A stretch of DNA of 64,000 bases from contig NZ_AP024269.1 of NCBI RefSeq assembly GCF_016629525.1, positions 3,782,001 through 3,846,000 on the forward strand, in the 5' to 3' direction. Under the pieces are notes generated by a model. It saw only the letters and a list, made by a program, of their open reading frames with translations. It was not told where the DNA came from and made no database searches. Shown here piece by piece: positions 50,800-60,300 of the stretch (position 1 is its first letter; the number at the start of each line of letters is the position of its first letter). Origin of the DNA: Kaistia sp. 32K (lineage in GTDB: Bacteria > Pseudomonadota > Alphaproteobacteria > Rhizobiales > Kaistiaceae). The position numbers and the translations under genes were made by a program.

Positions 50800-52206
50800 T
50801 TAGTCGAGCGCCTTGACGATGCTCTCGACCATCTTCTTCGCGTCGGCGAAGAGCATCATCGTGTTGTCCTTGAAGAACAGCTCGTTCTCGACGCCGGCGT
50901 AGCCGGAGCCCATGCCGCGCTTGATGAACAGCACCGTGCCGGCCTTCTCGACGTCGAGGATCGGCATGCCGTAGATCGGCGAGGTCGGGTCGGTCTTGGC
51001 GGCCGGGTTGGTGACGTCGTTGGCGCCGATGACGAAGGCGACGTCGGCCTGGGCGAACTCCGAATTGATGTCCTCGAGCTCGAAGACCTCGTCATACGGC
51101 ACGTTCGCTTCCGCCAGCAGCACGTTCATGTGGCCCGGCATGCGGCCCGCCACCGGATGAATGGCGTACTTCACCTCGACGCCTTCGGCCTTCAGCTTGT
51201 CAGCCATTTCGCGCAGCGCGTGCTGCGCCTGCGCCACCGCCATGCCGTAGCCCGGCACGATGATGACCTTGGAGGCGTTCTTCATGATGAAGGCGGCGTC
51301 CTCGGCCGAGCCCTGCTTGACCGGACGCTGCTCGACCGCGCCGCCGGTTGCCGCCGCGGCCGTCTCGCCGCCGAAGCCGCCGAGGATGACCGAGATGAAC
51401 GAGCGGTTCATGCCCTTGCACATGATGTAGGACAGGATCGCGCCCGACGAGCCGACCAGCGCGCCGGTGATGATCAGCGCCGTGTTGCCGAGCGTGAAAC
51501 CGATGCCGGCCGCGGCCCAGCCCGAGTAGGAGTTGAGCATCGAGACGACGACGGGCATGTCGGCGCCGCCGATCGGGATGATGATCAGACCGCCGAGCAC
51601 GAGGCTGACGATCACGATGAGCCAAAAGACCAGGTGGCTCTCGGTGAAGACCAGCACGACGATCAGCGCCACCAGCAGGATGGCGAGGCCGGCATTCACG
51701 ATATGCCGGGCCGGCAGCAGGATCGGCTTGCCCGACATGTTGCCGTTCAGCTTGGCGAAGGCGATGACCGAGCCGGTGAACGTGATCGCGCCGATGGCGA
51801 CGCCGAGCGACATCTCGACCAGCGCCTGGCCGTGGATGTGGCCGATCTCGCCGATGCCGAAGGCGGCAGGGGCGTAGAGGGCCGCGGCCGCCACCATCAC
51901 GGCGGCGAGGCCGACGAGCGAGTGGAAGGCGGCGACCAGCTGCGGCATCGCCGTCATGGCGATGCGGCGGGCGATGACCGCGCCGACGCCGCCACCGATG
52001 GCGAGGCCGAGGATGATCATGCCCCAGGCGCCCGCGCTCCTGGGCGCGGCGAGCACCAGCGTGGTCAGGATGGCGATCGCCATGCCGACCATGCCGTAGA
52101 GATTGCCCTGGCGCGACGTGGCGGGGCTGGAAAGCCCGCGCAGCGCCATGATGAACAGGACACCCGAGACGAGGTAGAACAGCGCCGTGATATTTGCGGT
52201 TGTCAT
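50800..52206 (-). CDS. pntB: NAD(P) transhydrogenase subunit beta
   Basis: The beta subunit of the proton-translocating transhydrogenase (NADH + NADP to NAD + NADPH, driven by the proton gradient). The 468-residue protein has about nine membrane helices from residue 6 to 275 ('ALFYLVSGVLFIMALRGL', 'MIILGLAIGGGVGAVIARRI', etc.). The proton-path His lies in 'VAAFHSLVGLAAV'. The C-terminal NADP-binding domain III has 'VIIVPGYGMAVAQAQHALREM', 'HPVAGRMPGHMNVLLAEANVPYD', 'VIGANDVTNPAA' and 'KRGMGSGYAGVENELFF'. Last gene of pntA1-pntA2-pntB. Confidence 0.97.
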   Translation of the reverse strand: MTTANITALFYLVSGVLFIMALRGLSSPATSRQGNLYGMVGMAIAILTTLVLAAPRSAGAWGMIILGLAIGGGVGAVIARRIAMTAMPQLVAAFHSLVGLAAVMVAAAALYAPAAFGIGEIGHIHGQALVEMSLGVAIGAITFTGSVIAFAKLNGNMSGKPILLPARHIVNAGLAILLVALIVVLVFTESHLVFWLIVIVSLVLGGLIIIPIGGADMPVVVSMLNSYSGWAAAGIGFTLGNTALIITGALVGSSGAILSYIMCKGMNRSFISVILGGFGGETAAAATGGAVEQRPVKQGSAEDAAFIMKNASKVIIVPGYGMAVAQAQHALREMADKLKAEGVEVKYAIHPVAGRMPGHMNVLLAEANVPYDEVFELEDINSEFAQADVAFVIGANDVTNPAAKTDPTSPIYGMPILDVEKAGTVLFIKRGMGSGYAGVENELFFKDNTMMLFADAKKMVESIVKALD

Positions 52207-52216
52207 CGGCGCGGCC

Positions 52217-52708
52217 TCACTTCGACTTCTTCTTGTACATGGCAAGCATGCGACTGGTGACGAGGAAGCCGCCGAAGATGTTCACGCTGGCGAGGATCAG
52301 GGCGATGAAGCCGAAGCCCTGCGCCCAGGCGTGGCCGGAGGCCGAAGCCGCGTCCACCGCCGCGTCGACACCGACCGCGAGCAGCGCGCCGACGACGATC
52401 ACCGAGGAGATCGCGTTGGTGACCGACATCAGCGGCGTGTGCAGCGCCGGCGTGACGGACCAGACGACATAGTAGCCGACGAAGATCGCCAGCACGAAGA
52501 CGGAGAGGCGGAAGACGAAGGGGTCGATCGCGCCACCGGAGACCGCATGCGCCACGGCGCCCGCCGCGTCGCCGAGGCCGCCGGCTGCCTGCTCGGCATA
52601 GATCTGCGCGGCGGCGGCCGCTTCCTTGGCGGCGCTTGCCGCGGCGTTCGCCGCGTCCGCGGCGGATTGGGCGGCGCTGGCCGCCTGCTCGGGCGTAAGA
52701 CTTGCCAT
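52217..52708 (-). CDS. pntA2: NAD(P) transhydrogenase subunit alpha part 2
   Basis: The membrane part of the split alpha subunit. In this 163-residue protein the four-helix region starts near residue 65 ('[40 protein letters not shown]', containing the conserved [13 protein letters not shown]) and ends in '[22 protein letters not shown]'. The first 60 residues are an alanine-rich helix ([20 protein letters not shown]), longer than in most relatives and probably a coiled coil. It lies 2 bp after pntA1 and 10 bp before pntB. Confidence 0.95.
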   Translation of the reverse strand: MASLTPEQAASAAQSAADAANAAASAAKEAAAAAQIYAEQAAGGLGDAAGAVAHAVSGGAIDPFVFRLSVFVLAIFVGYYVVWSVTPALHTPLMSVTNAISSVIVVGALLAVGVDAAVDAASASGHAWAQGFGFIALILASVNIFGGFLVTSRMLAMYKKKSK

Positions 52709-52710
52709 GA

Positions 52711-53886
52711 TCAGTTGGCCCCCTGCTGGGCGACGAGAATGGGCTGGGATTCTTCCTTCGGCTTGAAGGCCGGGTGGACCACGGCCCCGTCGCGCGTCAG
52801 CACGGTTGCCTTGACCAGTTCGTCGTCCCAGTTGACGGCGACGGTCTTGGCCGCCTTGTCGATCAGGGTTTCGGCGAAGGCATAGAGGTTCTTGGCGTAG
52901 AGCTGCGACGCGGTGGCGGCGATGCGGCCGGCGACGTTCAGGTGGCCGACGATCTTCTTGCCGTCGATCGAGACGACTTCGCCGGGCTTTGCGCCCTCGA
53001 CATTGCCGCCGCGCTCGACGGCGAGATCGATCAGGACCGAGCCGGGCTTCATCGAGGCGACCATGTCGGCCGAGACGAGGCGCGGCGCGGCGCGACCGGG
53101 GATCAGCGCCGTCGTGATGACGATGTCCTGCTTCTTGATGTGCTCGGCAACGAGCGCCGCCTGCTTGGCCTGGTATTCGGCCGACATCGGCTTGGCGTAG
53201 CCGGCGGCGGTCTCGGCCTGGCGGAATTCCTCGTCCTCGACGGCGACGAACTTGGCGCCGAGCGATTCAACCTGTTCCTTGGCGGCCGGACGCACGTCCG
53301 TCGCCGTCACCACGGCGCCGAGGCGACGGGCGGTGGCGATCGCCTGCAGGCCGGCGACGCCGGCGCCCATGACGAAGACGCGGGCGGCCGGCACGGTGCC
53401 GGCGGCGGTCATCATCATCGGCAGGGCGCGGTCATATTCGCCGGCGGCGTCGATGACGGCCTGGTAGCCGGCGAGGTTCGCCTGGCTCGACAGCACGTCC
53501 ATGACCTGGGCGCGCGTGATGCGGGGCATGAATTCCATGGCGATCGCCGTGACGCCGGCGGCAGCGAGCGCGTTGACCGCGTCCTCGTGGCCATAGGGGT
53601 CCATCGTCGCGATGACGAGGGCGCCCTTCTTGTAGAGCGGCAGCTCGTCGGCGACGGGCCGGCGCACCTTGAGCACGATGTCGGCATTGGCGACGGCGTC
53701 GGCGGCGGTCGCCGCGATCGTCGCCCCGGCGGCCGCATATTCGGCGTCCGGGATGCGCGACAAGACGCCGGCGCCGGATTGCACGGCAACCTCGGCGCCG
53801 AGCGCGATGAACTTCTTTACGGTTTCAGGCGTCGCGGCGACGCGGCTCTCGAGCCCGTCAACCTCCGCCGGCACACCAATCTTCAT
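52711..53886 (-). CDS. pntA1: NAD(P) transhydrogenase subunit alpha part 1
   Basis: The soluble NAD(H)-binding domain I, related to alanine dehydrogenase. The 391-residue protein starts '[23 protein letters not shown]', with '[26 protein letters not shown]', the Rossmann motif '[23 protein letters not shown]' at about 165-187, and '[11 protein letters not shown]'. The start at 53886 is the family start. A 41-codon cytochrome oxidase subunit IV gene lies 106 bp upstream on the same strand. Confidence 0.96.
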   Translation of the reverse strand: MKIGVPAEVDGLESRVAATPETVKKFIALGAEVAVQSGAGVLSRIPDAEYAAAGATIAATAADAVANADIVLKVRRPVADELPLYKKGALVIATMDPYGHEDAVNALAAAGVTAIAMEFMPRITRAQVMDVLSSQANLAGYQAVIDAAGEYDRALPMMMTAAGTVPAARVFVMGAGVAGLQAIATARRLGAVVTATDVRPAAKEQVESLGAKFVAVEDEEFRQAETAAGYAKPMSAEYQAKQAALVAEHIKKQDIVITTALIPGRAAPRLVSADMVASMKPGSVLIDLAVERGGNVEGAKPGEVVSIDGKKIVGHLNVAGRIAATASQLYAKNLYAFAETLIDKAAKTVAVNWDDELVKATVLTRDGAVVHPAFKPKEESQPILVAQQGAN

Positions 53887-53992
53887 GGCGTTTTCCTGTG
53901 GAACGGCGGGGCCGCAACGCGCCCGCACAGCCAAATCAGTCGGGTATCGCGACAATCCGGCGGAAGGCCCGCCGGATGAATTTATGTCGAAT

Positions 53993-54118
53993 TCAGAGCA
54001 GGAAAATCGCCATCAGCACGAGAATCGCCACGCAGGCGATCGTGCCCCATTTGGTCAGGCCCGTGAAAAACGCATAGGTTCTCTCGTGCTCGCGGTAGTC
54101 CATCGGGCTATCGGCCAT
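53993..54118 (-). CDS. aa3-type cytochrome c oxidase subunit IV (41 aa)
   Basis: A 41-residue single-pass peptide, MADSPMDYREHERTYAFFTG followed by a membrane helix (TIACVAILVLMAIFLL). It matches the bacterial COX4-type small subunit of aa3 oxidases, which has the same Y-x-x-H-x-x-T-Y-x-x-F N-terminal pattern and one helix. It is too short to be seen by many gene callers. In several Hyphomicrobiales this gene precedes pntA, as here (106 bp apart). Confidence 0.85.
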   Translation of the reverse strand: MADSPMDYREHERTYAFFTGLTKWGTIACVAILVLMAIFLL

Positions 54119-54236
54119 GGTGTCTCAGTCCTTCAGCGCAAACCAAACGTGAGCGGCCTTTACAACACTTGGCGAGGGCGGGCAATGCGACATTGCCGGC
54201 CGGGCCAGGACGCTGCCGGAGGCCGTCCTCCTTAGT

Positions 54237-54251
54237 TTTAGCATAGCTAAA
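54237..54251. promoter_or_regulatory. Inverted repeat resembling an Irr/ICE-type box
   Basis: TTTAGC-ATA-GCTAAA is a perfect 6-bp inverted repeat, 119-133 bp upstream of the oxidase subunit IV ATG. It differs from the Irr ICE consensus TTTAGAA-N-TTCTAAA at three of 14 defined positions. Regulation of the oxidase/pnt unit by Irr or another Fur-family protein is a guess. Confidence 0.35.
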
Positions 54252-54295
54252 TTTCTGGTCGAGACTTTATCCGGCAGCCGTAGGGTCCGCACTCG

Positions 54296-55651
54296 TCAGA
54301 GCAGGCCGACGCCGCCGAGCGCCGCCTTCTGGCGATAGTCGAGCATGTCGCGGTCGAAATCTTCGATCGTCTGCGCGAACAGGCGGTGAAAATTCAGTTC
54401 GGCCTTCAGATGCAGGAACACCGAGCCGAGTCCGATCGCCGCCCGGTCCATGAACACAAACTCGCGCGGCACGGTGACGGGGCCCTTCTCGCGCAGCACC
54501 TGGTGCACCTGGAAGGCCTCGCGGCGGCCATAATCGGAAGGCGCCACCCCGTCGGCGATGGTGCGGACCCGGTCGTCCAGCAGCGGGCCGTAGATGAAGC
54601 GGGCCCAGATATTCAAGGCCTCGATCAGCTCGTTCGAGAGCCCGCCGAAACCCCAGACCTCATAGGCCGAGACGATGCGGTCGCGGTCGTTCTCGCGCAG
54701 GCCGTGGAACAGGTTGACGACGCCGGCGACGAAGGCCGCCGGGAAGATGCGCACGCAGCCATAATCGAGCAGGTTGATGCCGGCCGCCTCGCCAGCCTCG
54801 TTCTCGAACACGGTGTAGTTGCCGAGATGCGGATCGCCATGGATGACGCCGTAATGGGCAAAGGGCGACCACCAGGCATTGAACATGGCGGTGGCGATGC
54901 GGTTGCGCTCGTCGAGCGGCCGGTCGCGGTAGTCGAGCAGGCGGTTGCCGTCGAGCCAGTCGAGCGAGAGCAGCCGGTTGGTCGAAAGGCGCGGCTCGAC
55001 CTCGGGCACCCGCACCAGCGTCTCGCCGTCGAGCATGATCTTGTAGAGCAGCGCATGCCGCGCCTCGCGGCCATAGTCGAGCTCCTCGCGGATGCGGCTG
55101 CCGATCTCCTCGAAGATCTCGCTGGTGTCGATCGAGCGGTCGACGCGGCGATAGATCGAGAACAGGATCTTCAGCTGCGCGAGGTCGGCTTCGACGGCCG
55201 ACTGCATGTCGGGATATTGCAGCTTCACCGCCAGCGCCCGGCCGTCCTTGGCGATGGCGCGATGCACCTGGCCGAGCGAGGCGGCGGCGGCCGGCTGGTG
55301 CTCGAACAGCTGGAAGCGCTGCTCCCAGCCGGGGCCGAGTTCGGACTGCATGCGGCGCTTGACGAAGGGCCAGCCCATCGGCGGCGCGTTCGCCTGCAGC
55401 TGCGCCAGTTCCTGCGCATATTCCGGCGGCACGAGATCGGGCACCGTCGAGAGGATCTGGCCGACCTTCATCAGCGGCCCCTTGAGCCCGCCGAGTGCGG
55501 CCGCCAGCTCCGCCGCGTTCTTGCCCTTGTCGAGATTGCCGCCGAACATCCGCGCCCCCGCCACCTTGGCGGCGACGCCCCCCACATTCATGCCGACGCG
55601 GGCATAGCGGGAGAGACGGCCGGTAAGACGGTTGCGTTCGGAATCGGACAT
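54296..55651 (-). CDS. ABC1/AarF/UbiB-family atypical kinase
   Basis: A 451-residue member of the ABC1 kinase-like family involved in ubiquinone or lipid homeostasis. Diagnostic motifs are the KxGQ helix 'LKGPLMKVGQILSTVPDLVPPEY' near residue 60, the alanine-rich loop 'AAASLGQVHRAI' near 128, VAVK-like 'LAVKLQYPD', the acidic 'EELDYGREA', catalytic 'GVIHGDPHLGNYTV' and metal-binding 'INLLDYGCVR'. It stands alone on the minus strand. ABC1 proteins are often poorly active kinases or ATPases. Confidence 0.92.
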   Translation of the reverse strand: MSDSERNRLTGRLSRYARVGMNVGGVAAKVAGARMFGGNLDKGKNAAELAAALGGLKGPLMKVGQILSTVPDLVPPEYAQELAQLQANAPPMGWPFVKRRMQSELGPGWEQRFQLFEHQPAAAASLGQVHRAIAKDGRALAVKLQYPDMQSAVEADLAQLKILFSIYRRVDRSIDTSEIFEEIGSRIREELDYGREARHALLYKIMLDGETLVRVPEVEPRLSTNRLLSLDWLDGNRLLDYRDRPLDERNRIATAMFNAWWSPFAHYGVIHGDPHLGNYTVFENEAGEAAGINLLDYGCVRIFPAAFVAGVVNLFHGLRENDRDRIVSAYEVWGFGGLSNELIEALNIWARFIYGPLLDDRVRTIADGVAPSDYGRREAFQVHQVLREKGPVTVPREFVFMDRAAIGLGSVFLHLKAELNFHRLFAQTIEDFDRDMLDYRQKAALGGVGLL

Positions 55652-55752
55652 GGGGCGAGCTCTCTTGGGGAGGACAGGCGCATTCGATGGCGTGCCCCTA
55701 AGATGCGGTGCCCAACGTTATGCGCAAGCCGCGACCGACAAATCATCCCGCG

Positions 55753-56145
55753 CTACTCCGTCGCTGGCGGGAGATTGGCGCGGATCCAGCGGGTGAGACT
55801 CTCTTCCGAGATCTCGCCGGCGGCGAGGCCGAGGATAGCGAGCGTCGCCTCCGGCGGCGGCGGCGCGAATTGCACGCCGTTGAGGCGCAGGAACAGCATC
55901 ATCGCGACGAAGGCGGCGCGCTTGTTGCCGTCGATGAAGGGATGGTTGCGCGCGATGCCGAAGGCGTAGGCCGCGGCGAGGCTGGCGAGATCGATCTCGC
56001 CATAGGCAAATTTGTTGCGGGGGCGGTCCAGCGCCGATTCCAGCGCGCCCGCATCCCGTATCCCCGCCGGCCCGCCGAACCTCGCGATCTGCCGCTCATG
56101 CGCGACCAGCACTTCCTCGAGGGTGAGCCAGCGCGGCTCGCTCAC
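55753..56145 (-). CDS. Death-on-curing (Doc) family toxin
   Basis: A 130-residue Fic/Doc protein. Doc enzymes phosphorylate and inactivate EF-Tu. The core 'FGIARNHPFIDGNKRAAFVAMMLFL' has the Doc variant H-x-F-x-D-G-N-K-R, where the lysine replaces the glycine of Fic AMP-transferases; this predicts kinase-type chemistry. 'SLAAAYAFGIARNHPF' and the N-terminal 'RDAGALESALDRPRNKFAYG' agree with full-length Doc. GTG start overlapping the antitoxin stop (GTGA). Forms a toxin-antitoxin pair with the AbrB-type gene upstream. Confidence 0.93.
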   Translation of the reverse strand: MSEPRWLTLEEVLVAHERQIARFGGPAGIRDAGALESALDRPRNKFAYGEIDLASLAAAYAFGIARNHPFIDGNKRAAFVAMMLFLRLNGVQFAPPPPEATLAILGLAAGEISEESLTRWIRANLPPATE

Positions 56146-56366
56146 TTCGCCAGTTCCCGGAGCGTGTCACGGTATTCGTCCATGATGTCGTCGACGATCC
56201 GCATCGCCTTGTCGAATTCCGGATCGAAGGGCGAAAGGCGGATCGAACCATCGGCGTTCTCGGTCACGTTCAGCCATTGGCCCTGCTGCAGGTCGAGCCG
56301 CGTCAGCAGTTCCTTGGGCAGAATGAGACCGGTCGAATTGCCGATCTTCTTGATCTCAAGCTTCAT
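56142..56366 (-). CDS. AbrB/MazE-type antitoxin of the Doc pair
   Basis: A 74-residue protein with an N-terminal swapped-hairpin DNA-binding domain: 'MKLEIKKIGNSTGLILPKELLTRLDLQQGQWLNV'. The C-terminal tail ('DKAMRIVDDIMDEYRDTLREL') probably wraps around the toxin. The start at 56366 has GGAGGT upstream. Overlapping inverted repeats lie 14-36 bp upstream of the ATG, as expected for autoregulation. Doc is classically paired with Phd; here the partner is of AbrB type. Confidence 0.9.
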   Translation of the reverse strand: MKLEIKKIGNSTGLILPKELLTRLDLQQGQWLNVTENADGSIRLSPFDPEFDKAMRIVDDIMDEYRDTLRELAK

Positions 56367-56379
56367 GACGGCACCTCCG

Positions 56380-56402
56380 TTGTACGGATTGTACAACAAT
56401 CC
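56380..56402. promoter_or_regulatory. Overlapping operators of the AbrB-Doc operon
   Basis: Two interlocked inverted repeats: TTGTAC-GGATT-GTACAA (56380-56396) and GGATTGT-ACA-ACAATCC (56386-56402). They lie directly upstream of the antitoxin ribosome-binding site and would block the promoter when bound. The gap to the pepF stop (56403-56736) holds a family A repeat and the pepF terminator. Confidence 0.6.
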
Positions 56403-56505
56403 GCATCCCATGGCCACAACCACTGCCGAAAGGCCACGGCCGCGCGCAGCGCGCCGGACATGGCGCGACGTGCTACATTCCTCGAGCTGCGCGCCCCACG
56501 CTCGC

Positions 56506-56647
56506 CGTCATCCCGGACGCAGCGCAGCGGAGATCCGGGATCCATTCAGCCGGAGCCTTGGGGATTTCATCCAGAAGGTCCTGCGACAGGGGTACCCCAG
56601 AGCCCGAGAACCCGGCTGCATGGATCCCCGCCTTCGCGGGGATGACG
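56506..56647. repeat. Family A palindromic repeat (copy 4, longest)
   Basis: A 142-bp copy from CGTCATCCCGGACGCAGCGCAG to CGCGGGGATGACG. Same orientation as copies 1 and 2, with extra central sequence (TTTCATCCAGAAGGTCCTGCG) not seen in the others. Confidence 0.85.
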
Positions 56648-56673
56648 GGGAGCCAGCCGAGATTCAAAGCACG

Positions 56674-56712
56674 AAAAAGCCCGGCGCCATCCGATCAGGA
56701 CAGCACCGGGCT
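56674..56712 (-). terminator. Intrinsic terminator of pepF
   Basis: On the minus strand AGCCCGG-(21 nt)-CCGGGCT followed by TTTTCGTG, about 25 bp past the pepF stop. Confidence 0.78.
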
Positions 56713-56736
56713 CGGTATCAGAGCGAAGATAGAGGC

Positions 56737-58572
56737 CTACGCCTCCATCGCCTCCAGCTCGCTGATGAAGCCTTCGAGCACGGAAAGGCCCTTCTGCCAG
56801 AAGGAGGGGTCGGTGGCGTCGAGGCCGAAGGGCGCCAGAAGCTCCGAGTGGTGCTTGGTGCCGCCGGCCTTCAGCAGGGCAAAATACTTCTCCTGGAAAC
56901 CGCTCTCCGACTGGCGGTAGACGGCATAGAGCGAGTTCACCAGGCAGTCGCCGAAGGCATAGGCGTAGACGTAGAACGGCGAATGGATGAAGTGCGGGAT
57001 GTAGGTCCAGAAGGTCTCGTAGCCGGGGCCGAGGCGGATCGCCGGGCCGAGGCTCTCGGCCTGCACTTCGAGCCAGATGGCGTTCAGCTGGTCGGCCGTC
57101 AGCTCGCCCTCGCGGCGGGCGATGTGGACCTTGCGCTCGAACGAATAGAAGGCGATCTGGCGCACGACCGTGTTGATCATGTCCTCGACCTTGGAGGCGA
57201 GCATCGCCTTGCGCTGGACCGGGTCGGTCTGGGCGTCGAGAAGCGCCCGGAAGGTCAGCATCTCGCCGAACACGCTGGCCGTCTCGGCGAGCGTCAGCGG
57301 CGTCGGCGCCATCAGCGCGCCCTGCGGGCCGGCCAGCACCTGGTGCACGCCGTGGCCGAGCTCATGCGCCAGCGTCATCACGTCCCGCGTCTTGCCCTGG
57401 TAGTTGAGCAGAACATAGGGGTGCACCGACGGCACGGTCGGATGGGCGAAAGCGCCCGGCGACTTGCCAGGGCGGACCGGCGCGTCGATCCAGTTCTTGT
57501 CGAAGAAGTCGCCGGCGATCTCAGCCATCTCGGGGGCGAAATCGCCATAGGCCGAGAGCACCGTGTCGCGCGCCTCGGTCCAGGGGATGGTGCGGCTCGG
57601 CACCTTCGGCAGCGGCGCGTTGCGGTCCCAATGGTCGAGCGCGTCCTTGCCGAACCACTTCGCCTTCAGCTTGTAGTAGCGGTGCGACAGGCGCGGATAG
57701 GCCTCGCGCACGGCGGCGACCAGCGCGTCGACGACTTCCGGCTCGACCCGGTTGGCGAGATGGCGCGAGGCGGCGACGTCCTCGAAGCCGCGCCAGCGGT
57801 CGGCGATCTCCTTGTCCTTGGCGAGCGTGTTGGTGACCAGCGTGAACAGGCGGATGTTCCGGCCGAAGGTGGCGGCGAGCGCTTCGGAGGCGGCCTTGCG
57901 CTTCGCCTCGTCCGGATCCTGCATCAGATTGAGCGTCGGCTCGAGCGTCAGCTCCTCGCCGTTCACGTCAAAGCGGAGCGAGGCCATGGTCTCGTCGAAC
58001 AGCCGGTTCCAGGCGCCGCGGCCGGTCACCGACTTCTCGTGGAAGAGCTGCTCGACCCGATCCTCGAGCTGGTAGGGCTTCTCCTTGCGGACGTCCTCGA
58101 TCCACGGACGGTAGTGGTCGAGCCCGGCATCGGCTGTTATCGCCGCCTCGAGAATCGAATCGTCGACCCGGTTCAGCTCCAGCGTGAAGAACAGCAGATG
58201 CGTCGAGGCGTCGGTGATCTTCTGCTGCACGTCGCCATAGAACTTGGCGCCGACCGGATCGGTGGTGTCGCCGGAATAGACGAGGCCGGCATAGGAGATG
58301 ATGCGGCCGAGCAGCTCGTCGAGCGCCTCATAGGCGCGGATCGCCGCGACCAGGCCGCCGTCGCGGGCGAGGCTCTCCAGCTTGCCCTTGTAGGCCGCCT
58401 CGAAGGCGAGCGAATCGGTGTTGGCCCGCGCCAGGTCGGCGAGGAGCTGCGGCGATTCCATGCCCGGATAGAGATCGGCGAGATTCCATTCCGGCAGAGG
58501 CCCGAGCGCCGCCGCGTCGGCGGGCTGGGTCGCAAGCGTGGAACTCATCGGAAGCGGTGTGTTTGGGAACAT
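56737..58572 (-). CDS. pepF: M3-family oligoendopeptidase (PepF/M3-like)
   Basis: A cytoplasmic zinc oligopeptidase that cleaves short peptides. In this 611-residue protein, the zinc motif 'VMTLAHELGHGVHQVL' with HExxH is near residue 395 and the third ligand Glu is in 'LTLAETASVFGEMLTF'. N-terminal 'WNLADLYPGMESPQLLADL' and C-terminal 'TYIPHFIHSPFYVYAYAFGDCLVNSLYAVY' are typical of the alphaproteobacterial pepF-like M3 group. Start at 58572 (weak GGAT) or 58548. Divergent from the response regulator. Confidence 0.95.
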   Translation of the reverse strand: MFPNTPLPMSSTLATQPADAAALGPLPEWNLADLYPGMESPQLLADLARANTDSLAFEAAYKGKLESLARDGGLVAAIRAYEALDELLGRIISYAGLVYSGDTTDPVGAKFYGDVQQKITDASTHLLFFTLELNRVDDSILEAAITADAGLDHYRPWIEDVRKEKPYQLEDRVEQLFHEKSVTGRGAWNRLFDETMASLRFDVNGEELTLEPTLNLMQDPDEAKRKAASEALAATFGRNIRLFTLVTNTLAKDKEIADRWRGFEDVAASRHLANRVEPEVVDALVAAVREAYPRLSHRYYKLKAKWFGKDALDHWDRNAPLPKVPSRTIPWTEARDTVLSAYGDFAPEMAEIAGDFFDKNWIDAPVRPGKSPGAFAHPTVPSVHPYVLLNYQGKTRDVMTLAHELGHGVHQVLAGPQGALMAPTPLTLAETASVFGEMLTFRALLDAQTDPVQRKAMLASKVEDMINTVVRQIAFYSFERKVHIARREGELTADQLNAIWLEVQAESLGPAIRLGPGYETFWTYIPHFIHSPFYVYAYAFGDCLVNSLYAVYRQSESGFQEKYFALLKAGGTKHHSELLAPFGLDATDPSFWQKGLSVLEGFISELEAMEA

Positions 58573-58691
58573 GGGGGATCCGGTCGCACGAGAATGGGTG
58601 CTCTTACTTAGGGGTCTCCCCCCGCCCGGATCAACCCGCGACCGCCGCCGCCGAGATTTGCCGAGGGATGGCGGTGCGCGTTGCCGGAAGG

Positions 58692-58711
58692 GTAACAGGG
58701 CGTTAACGCCC
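58692..58711 (+). promoter_or_regulatory. CtrA-like box and palindrome upstream of the response regulator
   Basis: GTAA-CAGGGCG-TTAAC matches TTAA-N7-TTAAC at 8 of 9, 84-99 bp upstream of the response-regulator ATG. It overlaps a perfect 14-bp palindrome GGGCGTTAACGCCC (58698-58711). Confidence 0.45.
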
Positions 58712-58790
58712 AGCCCCGATCATGCCTCGGCGACGCCGTCCCTGCCGGGTCCGCCGCGCCTCCTCCGGTCCCTGCAAAGCGCCCTCCCCG

Positions 58791-60212
<1,422 letters not shown>

Positions 60213-60300
60213 CCGGGATCGCAGCGCGGCGGGCGGAATTGATGTTTCTAGAGGCGCAAGCCTGAACCGAAGGGCCCCCAAACCCGTTGGTTCGAAAGGT

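Noticed and set aside
55708..58611. A 967-codon open frame on the plus strand
   Set aside because: It runs antisense across the end of the ABC1 region, Doc, the antitoxin, a palindromic repeat and pepF, all of which have strong family motifs. GC-rich antisense frames are routinely open; its translation is Arg/Gly/Ala/Glu-rich with no fold.
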